Origin: Acidimicrobiaceae bacterium
GTDB taxonomy: Bacteria; Actinomycetota; Acidimicrobiia; Acidimicrobiales; Poriferisodalaceae
Assembly: GCA_002722565.1 (NCBI GenBank)
Contig: PBMG01000012.1
Span: 1-64,000, forward strand
Direction of reading: 5' to 3'
DNA length: 64,000 bases
The notes beneath the pieces are model-generated. The model had not been told where the DNA came from. It did no database searches and saw nothing but the letters and a program-made list of their open reading frames with translations. Numbering within the stretch: the stretch's first letter is position 1; the number at the start of each line of letters is the position of its first letter. This document shows, piece after piece, positions 1 to 7,661 of the stretch. Made by a program: the position numbers and the translations under genes.

Positions 1-558
1 CTCCGAAAAGTATTGGAACGGCTCGACATTCAACCACCACGGCGTCCAATTACCACCAATGTGACGAGTCGGTACTACCCAACGGGTGAAGGGGCTCGTG
101 AAGAAATACTGGAAACATTGGCGCAGCAAGTTGCTGCACCCGTGGAGTGGATTGCGCAGGTAGAGCGCATGTATGCGGATGGCGCACGCATTTTCGTGGA
201 GTGTGGTTGGCGATTTGCCTGCTCACCTACTAATGACGTTCGGGACTATCGAGATATCCGAATATGGGTGGTGGCCCATCCGTGTATTGAAGGATTAGCT
301 TCCGTGATCAGGATTGAAGTTATGGACTTGTTGAACGGCAGTGTCACCTATTGGGATTCGACCTGTAGACGCCTAAAAGAAGTTTCGCAGGCTGGCAGGG
401 CGGCATTTACCTGCAGCCACAATGACTCCTTGGAATATTCGGATAAAACTGTCTTAGCCACTCTGAGTCACTATGTTCCAGATCGACCTGATATCAACCT
501 TGTTAAGAGAATTCAGACCTTTCGATGTCTGGAGAGTTATAGCTACCGGAAATATTGA
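1..558 (+). pseudogene. Acyltransferase-domain remnant of a polyketide-type synthase, cut by the left edge
   Basis: The frame is open from base 1 and the true start lies outside the window. The first 65 or so residues match the C-terminal part of malonyl-CoA:ACP acyltransferase domains: a PPRRPITTNVTSR segment corresponds to the usual P-V-x-SN-V-T-G strand, then Q-Q-V-AAPVEW-I, then GARIFVECG. The family continues GP after this motif; here it is GW. After that only a faint resemblance remains (an AHP tripeptide and a LLNG end that recall the GLYAxG end of PUFA-synthase AT domains). The last 70 residues resemble nothing I know and end in TGA TAG. No ketosynthase or carrier domain follows. It is best read as the decayed 3' end of a PKS or PUFA-synthase-type gene on an integrated element. 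A diverged but intact small protein is the alternative. Confidence 0.5.
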
Positions 559-671
559 TAGCGATTTCCTGAACCAAACTCGAACCTCTGTCGATAGACA
601 GTAAAAGTATGTGGGGGAGTAGCGGCACACCGCCGGGGTCAAGAAAGAGTTGCGGTCTCGCCGGGGTGGTT

Positions 672-693
672 CTCGGGGCGCGCTCGGGGCGCG
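672..693 (+). repeat. Tandem 11-bp direct repeat
   Basis: Two exact head-to-tail copies of CTCGGGGCGCG lie inside a GC-rich stretch, flanked by TCTCG and CGAGA-like ends that also let the region fold back on itself. The function is unknown. It sits about 105 bp before the tRNA-Val fragment, within the presumed end of the integrated element. Confidence 0.6.
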
Positions 694-798
694 AGAGACC
701 TCATAACCCCTCAAAATGATCATTATCGACTCGAAGCGAAACCCCAGTGTTTATAGGGGTGGAGTGTTGTTTGTGGGGTTAGCCGATTTGCCATGGGA

Positions 799-846
799 TG
801 CATGACACGCAAGAGGTCACAGGTTCGATTCCTGTATCGCCCACCA
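799..846 (+). other. 3' fragment of tRNA-Val(GAC), probable attachment-site copy
   Basis: The sequence reads as the 3' half of a valine tRNA: anticodon loop ATGACAC with anticodon GAC at 804-806, the 3' anticodon strand GCAAG, the variable loop, a T arm with perfect ACAGG/CCTGT pairing around TTCGATT, an acceptor 3' strand ATCGCCC, discriminator A and an encoded CCA (844-846). The 5' anticodon strand pairs only at three positions next to the loop. No D arm and no 5' acceptor strand GGGCGAT lie upstream, so this is not a complete tRNA gene. A tRNA 3' end ending sharply in the anticodon stem is the usual footprint of site-specific integration by a tyrosine recombinase. The orientation places the element to the left of the fragment. 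Confidence 0.75.
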
Positions 847-985
847 CTTCAAAACCCTTTTAATGAGGCTGCGGATAGTCCTTGCTAGCTGATTGTTTAG
901 TTAGGCGGCCTTGTCCTAGATTGGCATAGCTCGGTCGAACAACAGGAGTTCGGTGGGAACGGGTAAAAGTTAAGGGAATGTTGTT

Positions 986-1576
986 GTGTCAATTTTTCAG
1001 GCGAGTATTGCGTCAGTTCAAGACCTAGATGCATTTGTTGAAGCGGCATCGTGGAGCCGAGAACTAGTTAAGGACATGGGTTGCACTGATACGTCAATCA
1101 TGCAAGTCGCCGTTGGTGGAGATCAAGTAGGTCTTGTAGGAGTCTCCTTTGACTGGGAGACCATGGACGCTGCTCTCGAAGGGTCCGCCGCTCTAATGGC
1201 AAATGACCAGATCAGGCAGATGATGGGTGATTGCGGTGTGACGGTTCACCGCCGGAGCCTCATGCGAATCTTGGGTGAACGAGGCGAGAGAAACGGCGCC
1301 TACCTAAGTTGCGTGTACACCTCGGGAACGCCGAGTGCTGATGGGATGGATGTTGGTTGGGGCCTAATGAAAGACGGTTGCAACGGCTTAATGGGAGCTG
1401 CAGGTGTAATCACCGGTATGTCTCCATGGACCGGAGCGATCTTTAGCTGGACCGATTCCATCGACTCATTGATGGAGTGCTCCGCTAGAGCTTGGTCTGA
1501 TCCTCAAATGGCAGAGATCCAAGCTAAAAGTGATACGAAACCAGTGGGCCGAATTATCGGCCGCATTTTGGCTTAA
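986..1576 (+). CDS. Hypothetical protein with two similar alpha+beta halves
   Basis: I do not recognise the family. The 196-residue product starts at GTG, 12 bp downstream of an AAGGGA ribosome-binding-like stretch. It appears to contain two halves of roughly 90 residues, each with a hydrophobic strand, a helix ending near an SLME or ALEG segment and a closing GRI-like strand. The layout resembles duplicated dimeric alpha-beta-barrel (ABM/NIPSNAP-like) proteins. There is no signal peptide or membrane segment, so it is probably cytosolic. It stands alone, followed directly by a perfect intrinsic terminator. No function is assigned. Confidence 0.7.
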   Translation: MSIFQASIASVQDLDAFVEAASWSRELVKDMGCTDTSIMQVAVGGDQVGLVGVSFDWETMDAALEGSAALMANDQIRQMMGDCGVTVHRRSLMRILGERGERNGAYLSCVYTSGTPSADGMDVGWGLMKDGCNGLMGAAGVITGMSPWTGAIFSWTDSIDSLMECSARAWSDPQMAEIQAKSDTKPVGRIIGRILA

Positions 1577-1607
1577 ATCTGAATAACTGACTGAAATCCA
1601 AAGGTTT

Positions 1608-1645
1608 CGGCGGCCGCCAGTTTGGCGGCCGCCGACCGTCTTTTT
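1608..1645 (+). terminator. Intrinsic terminator after the hypothetical gene
   Basis: A perfect 12-bp stem, CGGCGGCCGCCA paired with TGGCGGCCGCCG, closes a 3-nt GTT loop. A run of five T follows at 1641-1645. It lies 31 bp after the stop codon of the upstream gene and points in the same direction. Confidence 0.92.
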
Positions 1646-2043
1646 AAGTGCCACACAAAAAACTATTTGAAGAACAAGGTCATTCGAAAATTGTGAGGCG
1701 AGAGCAGATGTCGGGCATAGAGTTCGGCTTGGAGGTCAACAACATGCTCTGAGTCTTGACAGCCGCTGTAGCTGGATGGTCATCCATGCGCATTGCTAAA
1801 AAGAGAAACAACCAAAAGTCCCCCGATAGCCCAGAAGCTTTAGAGCGGGATGAGAGATCCGAACAAAAGTAGGAGCCATCTTGGAGCTGTTGATTGGCGT
1901 TTCGGTTCAGCAGAGGCTGCATGCGGACGCTGTCATGAATCGCCAGGGCGTTCAATGAAAACGGCGGATCTGAAACTAGCTCCCTACGTATTTATTAAGT
2001 TAAACTAACAGGTTCTATAAGGGACCCCTGAAAGTATGGAAAA
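1646..2043. other. Intergenic region without a convincing gene
   Basis: No frame here has a recognisable product. A minus-strand frame of 91 codons (1680-1955) has no ribosome-binding site and a sequence unlike a folded protein. A plus-strand frame at 1708-1872 contains an internal TGA. The 3' end presumably holds the promoter of the small-peptide/ahpCF block; the segment near 1985-2040 is AT-rich, but no clear -35/-10 pair can be named. Confidence 0.4.
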
Positions 2044-2169
2044 ATGATGATGCTTGCTCACCACTCGGCAAACGAAATACCGAACCTCATCACCGTCGGA
2101 GGAGTTTGCTTCGCTCTTGCGGTGACATTCGCAGTCGCGATCAGCTTTCGAGTCAGCAGAGCTAAATAG
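2044..2169 (+). CDS. Small single-span membrane peptide (41 aa)
   Basis: A short frame opens with three consecutive ATG codons. Residues 4-18 are polar and include a His-His pair (LAHHS). Residues 19-35 form one hydrophobic span rich in V, A, F and L, followed by a basic end (RVSRAK). This is the pattern of single-pass small membrane proteins. It ends 82 bp before ahpC on the same strand, so it may be co-transcribed with the peroxide-defence genes. The ribosome-binding site is weak. It could be a chance frame; the hydrophobic span followed by positive charges is the main argument for it. Confidence 0.5.
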   Translation: MMMLAHHSANEIPNLITVGGVCFALAVTFAVAISFRVSRAK

Positions 2170-2251
2170 CAATAGATGTCGATGGCTTGCAAGGGCGGGC
2201 CATCAAACAAAAAGACTTCCTGTTAAGAGACCAAAAAGAAAGAAAGGCGCC

Positions 2252-2815
2252 ATGTCGCTCATTGGAACCACTATCGAACCCTTTTCAGCAACCGCTTTCC
2301 ACGGTGGAGATTTCGTCGATATCTCTAGTGGAGCGTTAGATGGAAAATGGTCAATCGTATTTTTTTATCCGGCAGATTTCACCTTCGTTTGCCCAACAGA
2401 ACTTGAAGATTTAGCTGATAAATATGACCAGTTTCAGGCGATCGATGTCGAGATATATGCCGTATCCACAGACACTCATCACACACACAAGGCCTGGCAT
2501 GGTTCCTCTGACAAAGTAGGAAAGGTCAAATTCCCAATGTTGGGAGACCCGACTGGTTCGATCACGAGAGCTTTCGACGTGATGATTGAATCAGATGGTC
2601 AGGCTGATCGCGCTACCTACGTGATTGACCCGGATGGTGTCATTCAAGTAATCGAACTGTCAGCGGATGGAATTGGTCGAAACGCTAACGAGTTGCTCCG
2701 GAAAGTTAGGGCTGCCCAATATGTTAGAGACCATCCGAATGAGGTTTGTCCAGCTAACTGGGAAGAGGGAGACGAGACCTTGGCTCCGTCTTTTGATCTG
2801 AGCGGAAAGATATAG
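2252..2815 (+). CDS. ahpC: Alkyl hydroperoxide reductase subunit C (typical 2-Cys peroxiredoxin)
   Basis: Reduces hydrogen peroxide, organic peroxides and peroxynitrite in the cytosol, using electrons from AhpF. The 187-residue length is normal for AhpC. The peroxidatic cysteine lies in the FTFVCPTE motif (about residue 47), and the resolving cysteine in VCPANW (about residue 166), followed by the expected C-terminal tail. The start ATG is preceded by a purine-rich AAGAAAGAAAGG. The stop is 10 bp before ahpF, so the two form an operon. No OxyR or PerR gene is adjacent. Confidence 0.97.
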   Translation: MSLIGTTIEPFSATAFHGGDFVDISSGALDGKWSIVFFYPADFTFVCPTELEDLADKYDQFQAIDVEIYAVSTDTHHTHKAWHGSSDKVGKVKFPMLGDPTGSITRAFDVMIESDGQADRATYVIDPDGVIQVIELSADGIGRNANELLRKVRAAQYVRDHPNEVCPANWEEGDETLAPSFDLSGKI

Positions 2816-2825
2816 ACCCGATCTC

Positions 2826-4403
2826 GTGTTAGAAGCCGAACTTCTAGTCGCTCTAGAGGACCATCTGGGAAAGCTGGTTCATGATGTTGTTTTCGTGTTG
2901 CGTAGCGATGAGAGTGATGCATCAGCTGAGATGGCAGAGTTCTTGGGAGAAGTTTCTTCGCTTTCATCGAGACTTGCTGTGCAAGAAAGCGATGCTCCGG
3001 GCTATCGACCTAGTTTCTGTATACAACGCAAAGATGCAGGTATCTCTGTTGACTTCGCGGCGATACCGATGGGACACGAGTTCACCTCGTTTGTGCTCGC
3101 CCTGCTTCAGGTAGGGGGTCATCCACCTGTGGTTGACCCGGAAATTGCAGCCGAAATATCGAATGTTGCTGGGGAGCACGTTTTCGAAACAGTGGTTTCG
3201 TTGTCATGCCAAAAGTGTCCTGATGTGGTCCAGGCACTGAATATCATGTCGGTCCTTAACCCGAATATTCGACATACGACAATCGACGGTGGACTTTTTC
3301 CTGAAGAGGTAGAAAAGCGCCAGGTTGGGTCAGTTCCGGCGATCTTCCACAACGGAGAGCTTTTTGAATACGGTCTAATGTCGCTGGAAGAAATTCTGGG
3401 CAGGTTGAGTGATGATTCGGTTTCAGCAGCCGCTCAGCGAATTTCTGACCGAGACCCTTATGACGTGATAGTTGTCGGTGCGGGCCCTGCTGGTTGTGCG
3501 TCAGCTATGTATGCGGCCAGAAAGGGTTTGCGGACTGTGGTTGTTAGCGACCGTTTTGGCGGTCAGCTTCTCGACACACTTGGTATTGAAAATCTTCCAT
3601 CAGTGATCCGGACTGAGGGACCTGACTTAGCTAGAGATTTAGAGCAACAACTCCGAAGTCTTGAGCTTGACATCATTTCTTCTCAAAGCGTCGAAAAACT
3701 CATTCCTGGGGAAGCATCAGGGTTGCACTTACTTCGACTTGCCTCAGGTGCCGAGCTCAAAGGGAGGTCCATCGTAGTAGCGAGTGGGGCCCGCTGGCGG
3801 CGTCTTGAAGTGCCGGGTGAAGAGGAATACTTGAATAAGGGAGTCGCATTTTGTCCGCATTGCGATGGGCCTTTGTTTAAAGGTAAGCGTGTCGCTGTTG
3901 TAGGTGGGGGGAACAGTGGGGTAGAGGCTGCTATTGATCTGGCGGGTCTGGCCAGCCATGTAACGCTTATCGAATTTATGCCTGAGTTACTAGCCGATGA
4001 CGTTCTGCAAAGAGCACTTGAAGGACTTGAAAATGTTGAGGTGATCGTGAGCGCTGCAACTAGATCGATAGGCGGCAACGGTGAAGGTGTAACTGAGCTT
4101 ATTTATGAAGATCGGACGACGGGCGAAAATACTGTTGTTGAACTTGATGGTGTATTTGTTCAGATTGGGCTGATTCCGAATACTGAATGGCTATCGGGCT
4201 CTTTGGAGCTTTCGGAACGAAATGAAATAGTTATTGATGAGCGTGGCAGGACTTCTGTCGCTGGTGTTGTAGCGGCTGGTGACTGTACTACTGAGCCGTA
4301 CAAACAAATCGTGGTGGCAATGGGTGCTGGCTCAACTGCTGGATTAAGCGCATTCGACTATCTCATTCGTAATGCCGTGAATATGGTCGAAGTAGAAATC
4401 TGA
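2826..4403 (+). CDS. ahpF: Alkyl hydroperoxide reductase subunit F
   Basis: Flavoprotein that passes electrons from NAD(P)H to AhpC. The 525-residue length fits the full AhpF architecture. An N-terminal tandem thioredoxin-fold domain carries a CQKC redox pair near residue 130. A FAD-binding region with VVGAGPAG (about 217-224) follows, then a CPHC catalytic disulfide near residue 345, a pyridine-nucleotide site VVGGGNSGVEAA and the closing AAGDCT FAD motif. It starts at GTG, 10 bp after ahpC. Its last 41 bp overlap the end of the convergent sodX-like gene. Confidence 0.97.
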   Translation: MLEAELLVALEDHLGKLVHDVVFVLRSDESDASAEMAEFLGEVSSLSSRLAVQESDAPGYRPSFCIQRKDAGISVDFAAIPMGHEFTSFVLALLQVGGHPPVVDPEIAAEISNVAGEHVFETVVSLSCQKCPDVVQALNIMSVLNPNIRHTTIDGGLFPEEVEKRQVGSVPAIFHNGELFEYGLMSLEEILGRLSDDSVSAAAQRISDRDPYDVIVVGAGPAGCASAMYAARKGLRTVVVSDRFGGQLLDTLGIENLPSVIRTEGPDLARDLEQQLRSLELDIISSQSVEKLIPGEASGLHLLRLASGAELKGRSIVVASGARWRRLEVPGEEEYLNKGVAFCPHCDGPLFKGKRVAVVGGGNSGVEAAIDLAGLASHVTLIEFMPELLADDVLQRALEGLENVEVIVSAATRSIGGNGEGVTELIYEDRTTGENTVVELDGVFVQIGLIPNTEWLSGSLELSERNEIVIDERGRTSVAGVVAAGDCTTEPYKQIVVAMGAGSTAGLSAFDYLIRNAVNMVEVEI

Positions 4404-4695
4404 TTCTGATGCCTCGCCCTGATGACGTTGTTCTGAAATGCAGTACGACACGGTACGAGCCTTGGATGTTGACGTTGCCGAATTGCCGTGAGTCGACCGC
4501 AGAGTGGTCTGGACTGTCGGAGAGCAAATGCATTGTGTCGTCAGGGTTTACTGCGGCTACGCGCTTGAGTAGCCACCGAGAGGTTTCTACAGGGTGTTGT
4601 GCGACTCGCAACTGGCCGACCGCTGCTCGATTAGATCTGATGGCGACTACCCCGTCGCCATCGAGAAACAGGGGTTCCATTGAGTTCCCCGACAC
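4363..4695 (-). CDS. sodX: Nickel-type superoxide dismutase maturation protease (S26 family, SodX-like)
   Basis: A signal-peptidase-I-like serine protease that in Ni-SOD organisms removes the N-terminal propeptide of SodN so that His1 and Cys2 can bind nickel. The SGNSMEP motif carries the nucleophilic serine, and LLKRV the general-base lysine, both typical of family S26. The gene is divergent from sodN. The first GTG (4695) leaves almost nothing before the catalytic motif. The frame is open for more than 30 further codons upstream and codes a plausible basic strand (RRRPTFIVKRFLV), so the real start may be an unusual codon such as ATT near 4740, which follows an AGGGGG stretch. The gene end overlaps ahpF. 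Confidence 0.88.
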   Translation of the reverse strand: MSGNSMEPLFLDGDGVVAIRSNRAAVGQLRVAQHPVETSRWLLKRVAAVNPDDTMHLLSDSPDHSAVDSRQFGNVNIQGSYRVVLHFRTTSSGRGIRIRFLLRPYSRHYE

Positions 4696-4798
4696 GAGGA
4701 ATCGTTTGACGATAAATGTCGGACGTCTTCGAGGAGAAATAATTGACCCCCTTAGAGGCTCATCATTATGAGTAACTCGGCGGGAAACTTACCTAGAA

Positions 4799-5236
4799 AT
4801 GAGGCTAATTAACATGCTGTCCAAGTTTTTTGTTAATGCTGAACGCGCTCATGCCCACTGTGACCTGTATTGCGGGGTCTACGACCCGGCACAAGCGAAG
4901 ATTGAGGCATTGAGTTGTAAGAAGACCATGTTGAAATATCACGAGTCGTCAGACGAGCATTTCCGTCAGCGATGTGTGCTTGTAAAAGAAGAGCGAGCAG
5001 AAGAGACCAAACACCATTTGATGGTGCTTTGGGCAGACTTCTTTACGCCAGCGCATTTTGAGGAATTCCCTGATCTTCACGCACAATTTTGGCGAGCTAT
5101 TCACCAGGCTGGAGAAGTTAAGAAGTCGACTGATCCCGCAGTTGCCGATCAGCTTCTTGCTTACATAGACGAGATTGCGGATGTCTTTTGGGCCACAGAA
5201 AAAGGCCGGGACATGGGTGTTTACGCTCCAGATTGA
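4799..5236 (+). CDS. sodN: Nickel superoxide dismutase
   Basis: Converts superoxide to oxygen and hydrogen peroxide, so it works directly with the neighbouring AhpCF. The 145-residue precursor has a propeptide of about 19 residues ending ERAHA, then the nickel hook HCDLYCGVYDP (His20, Cys21, Cys25 in the precursor). The remaining helical-bundle sequence is typical, for example the HHLMVLWADFF helix. The canonical hook is HCxxPCGxY; here the proline is tyrosine (Tyr24, mature position 5). Translation may start at ATG 4799 or at the in-frame ATG 15 bp later. The intergenic space with the divergent protease gene is about 100 bp. Confidence 0.96.
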   Translation: MRLINMLSKFFVNAERAHAHCDLYCGVYDPAQAKIEALSCKKTMLKYHESSDEHFRQRCVLVKEERAEETKHHLMVLWADFFTPAHFEEFPDLHAQFWRAIHQAGEVKKSTDPAVADQLLAYIDEIADVFWATEKGRDMGVYAPD

Positions 5237-5287
5237 GAGATGATTATTGGTAGGTAAGCGAATGTGTTTGGAAGCGGCCCTGAGGAG

Positions 5288-6508
5288 CTATCCGTTCGCG
5301 TTGGCTACTACGCCGTCGTCGTGCAGTTTCCCAATTTCAGCTGAAGTCATTCCCAGGACTTCAAGCAGGATCTCGTCTGTGTGTTCGCCGAGTCGAGGAG
5401 CAATAGTTGGATCTCCTCGGTCAATTTCAGAAAACGATAGCGGTGATCCCGGAGCGAGCACCCGCCCAACTCCGGGCTGATCAATGCGTCGAAACATAGG
5501 GTTGTCGGAGGTAGCCCGGCGGTCCTCGTTTACAAGTTGAACAAAGGTTTGGTAGGGCCCCCAGCAGACTCCTTTGGCATCAAAGATTTCGGCTATTTCG
5601 TCGAGGTCGTGTGCCTCGATGAACGGTGCCATAAATGATGCGATTGCATCTCGGGCATCCCAGCGGTCTCCTTCTTTGCTGAGGTCAACCCCGAGTGCGT
5701 CCTCGATAGCTGGTAGATGTTCAATGATGTTTGTTGCTTCGGCGAGGCTTTGCCATTGGCGCTTGCTGATTGCGACGACCATTATGCGTCTGTCGTCTTT
5801 GGTGGCGAAGTCTCGGCCAAATGCGCCGTAAAGATCATTGCCAACGGGGACTCGGTCTTCTTTCGTTAGTTGTGCTTGGGCCATGTAACCGAGGTTGGCA
5901 ACCATCGCGAAAGCGACATCTGTGAGAGAAATTTTGGAAAGCTGACCGATTCCGGTTCTTTGTCGGTATCGCTCTGCTGCTAGCAGTCCAACAGCAGCAG
6001 TTAAACCAGTAGCTGTATCCCAGGCCGGCAGTACGTGATTGGTTGGCATGGTTGAGCCAGTTGGCCCAGTAGCCATTGCGAATCCTGATGAGGGGTTCAC
6101 GGTGTAATCGACGGCAGTTGATTCATCGGGATTTCCGATGATGTTCATATAGATGAGGTCTTCGCGCTCAGCACGCAATCGTTCGTAGGAAAGCCAACTG
6201 GATTCAGGGAAGTTGGAAAGGAATATTCCGTTTTCTTCGCCGGGTTCAGTTATTAGCTGTGTGACAAGATCTCTTCCAGTGTCGCTTCGCAGATCGACTT
6301 GGATAGATCGCTTACCTTTGTTGAGGCCTGCCCAGAAGAGACTGACACCTTCTTCTGTGACGGGCCACCTTTGGTAGTCGAGTCCTCCTCCGATGGCGTC
6401 GAAACGAATGACGTCTGCTCCCAGTTGAGCGAGAGTCATGCCCCCTAGAGGAGCAGCCACAAAAGCTGATCCTTCGATTACTCGTAGTCCTTGCAGTACT
6501 GGCGTCAT
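5288..6508 (-). CDS. mct: 2-methylfumaryl-CoA isomerase-like CoA-transferase (mesaconyl-CoA C1-C4 transferase, Mct-like)
   Basis: A family III (CaiB/BaiF) CoA-transferase of 406 residues. From memory of the Chloroflexus protein of the 3-hydroxypropionate bi-cycle, the match is unusually close: EGSAFVAAPLGGMTLAQLG, then a GGGLDYxRWPVT stretch, LFWAGLNKGKRSI, VDYTVNP, NHVLPAWD, YGAFGRDF and the end RLGEHTDEILLEVLG. The conserved catalytic aspartate is present in SLTDVAFAM. The enzyme moves CoA within mesaconate from C1 to C4. It follows two MaoC-type hydratase genes on the same strand, the larger also resembling the hydratase of that pathway. A mesaconate or itaconate role outside the bi-cycle is possible. 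Confidence 0.82.
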   Translation of the reverse strand: MTPVLQGLRVIEGSAFVAAPLGGMTLAQLGADVIRFDAIGGGLDYQRWPVTEEGVSLFWAGLNKGKRSIQVDLRSDTGRDLVTQLITEPGEENGIFLSNFPESSWLSYERLRAEREDLIYMNIIGNPDESTAVDYTVNPSSGFAMATGPTGSTMPTNHVLPAWDTATGLTAAVGLLAAERYRQRTGIGQLSKISLTDVAFAMVANLGYMAQAQLTKEDRVPVGNDLYGAFGRDFATKDDRRIMVVAISKRQWQSLAEATNIIEHLPAIEDALGVDLSKEGDRWDARDAIASFMAPFIEAHDLDEIAEIFDAKGVCWGPYQTFVQLVNEDRRATSDNPMFRRIDQPGVGRVLAPGSPLSFSEIDRGDPTIAPRLGEHTDEILLEVLGMTSAEIGKLHDDGVVANANG

Positions 6509-6589
6509 AGTTGACCTCTAATCGTCGTGCCCCCCTCGCCCCATCAACGACCTAAGTTCTGGTCTCGAAATATTAATTTCGTGATTTGT

Positions 6590-7555
6590 TTATGGAGCGA
6601 AAACAATCGGTGTCCATACCAGAATGTCACTACCTGAGGACTCTTGCTCGTTTGTGGTGGAACCACGTATTTCGAATCGCATAAGTCGACCTCCCTTAAC
6701 TGGAAGGATTTCTTTCAGTTCGTGTCTGAATTCCAGCAGGTCGCCTTCGAAAGCAGGTCCGACGTGGTCACAGCCGTCCCACGCAACGATCGTGGCAACG
6801 CCCGGGAGTAGACGACTCAACGATGCCTGAGCTAATCCTTGAACGTGACCTCCATAGACGAGGCGCTTTCCGTAGATACTTGCTGAAGCGTCTCGATGAA
6901 CGAATGCTTGATTAAAGGTCATTCGAGCTAGGGAGGGAGCTAGATCTACGTGGTCTCTCATAGCGTCTGCTCTGGACTCGCCCAGATCCCATCCGGTGGG
7001 GGTCAAGCTACTTAAGTCCCAATCAGGTACAAGTTCGGTGAGACCTTCAAGGGGTGCGGGATCTGATGGGCCGGGGATCTCAGATGAATGACCGGGCGAT
7101 CCCGACTTGCTGGCCACTAAAGCACATCTTTCGTATTGAACTACTGGGCCACGATCTGTTGAGGTTTCGATCCCTAACCAAACTTTGCCTCGATGTTGTC
7201 CGTCTTTTGGTTTGGCATCAGATAACCCGAGAACGGTTGTGGTGGTTTTGATTGTTTCGCCTACTTCCACGGATCTCAGAATTCGAACTGATCGGTAGTA
7301 GAGATTCGCTATTGCTTTGCGGGTGGCGTTGGTTGTCTGTCCAATAGCGAACTGCATGACCAGTCCAGGGTTGACAAGTGCCTCGCTGGAGCCGCTAACT
7401 CTTTGGTATGCGTCTTGATCTGCTGATGCAAAGTGTTGGTCGCCAGTGATCATTCTGTACGCGACATTGTCAGCTTCTGTGACGGTTACCGCCGGCAGCG
7501 GAGGGATTGTCATGCCATGTTCAAAGTCGTCGTAGTAGGGGCCGTCGTTGTCCAC
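6590..7555 (-). CDS. Double hot-dog MaoC hydratase, 2-methylfumaryl-CoA hydratase-like (Mch-like)
   Basis: A 321-residue protein with two MaoC-like hot-dog halves. The N-terminal half has YYDDFEHGMTI and TVTEADNVAY, as in mesaconyl-CoA/beta-methylmalyl-CoA hydratases, followed by KAIANLYYRS and a GETIKTTTTVLG strand. The C-terminal half has a catalytic-like MTFNQAFVHRD and the conserved YGKRLVYGGHV. These agree with Chloroflexus Mch as I remember it. The expected reaction is reversible hydration of mesaconyl-C1-CoA to beta-methylmalyl-CoA. It lies 81 bp upstream of the Mct-like gene, which strengthens the assignment. A different acyl-CoA hydratase activity cannot be excluded. Confidence 0.75.
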   Translation of the reverse strand: MDNDGPYYDDFEHGMTIPPLPAVTVTEADNVAYRMITGDQHFASADQDAYQRVSGSSEALVNPGLVMQFAIGQTTNATRKAIANLYYRSVRILRSVEVGETIKTTTTVLGLSDAKPKDGQHRGKVWLGIETSTDRGPVVQYERCALVASKSGSPGHSSEIPGPSDPAPLEGLTELVPDWDLSSLTPTGWDLGESRADAMRDHVDLAPSLARMTFNQAFVHRDASASIYGKRLVYGGHVQGLAQASLSRLLPGVATIVAWDGCDHVGPAFEGDLLEFRHELKEILPVKGGRLMRFEIRGSTTNEQESSGSDILVWTPIVFAP

Positions 7556-7661
7556 GGTGTTTCCTTCTTTGCGGTTTAGGTGATTACAGGTTATGTCTAG
7601 CTTTCATCGGGTTAGGAAGCCACGCAACGCGTGGGGAGATAGCAACAAGTTTGGCTTGGGT

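Larger units (their letters stand above)
559..985. other. Non-coding junction region
   Basis: I see no credible gene here. The stretch holds an 11-bp tandem repeat (672-693), a tRNA-Val 3' fragment (about 799-846) and the leader of the gene starting at 986. The only longer frame is on the minus strand (454-723); it runs back into the acyltransferase remnant and has no recognisable content. The composition and the tRNA piece fit the boundary of an inserted element. Confidence 0.5.

Noticed and set aside
1-558. An active polyketide biosynthetic cluster
   Set aside because: Only the degraded end of one acyltransferase domain is present, with no ketosynthase, carrier or tailoring gene following.
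454-723. Minus-strand 89-codon frame
   Set aside because: It overlaps the acyltransferase remnant and a GC-rich tandem repeat, and the translation is rich in Arg and Pro with no domain.
1708-1872. Plus-strand small frame with an internal TGA (second selenoprotein?)
   Set aside because: There is no UxxC or redox context, no SECIS-like hairpin after the TGA at 1750-1752, and no recognised domain. It is more likely a decayed or chance frame.
1680-1955. Minus-strand 91-codon frame
   Set aside because: No ribosome-binding site, no known domain, and a composition unlike a folded protein.
3683-4078. Minus-strand 131-codon frame
   Set aside because: Antisense shadow of ahpF, rich in Ser, Thr and Pro.
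4409-4771. Plus-strand 120-codon frame opposite the SodX-like gene
   Set aside because: The minus strand has clear S26 protease motifs and genomic context with sodN. The plus frame has none.
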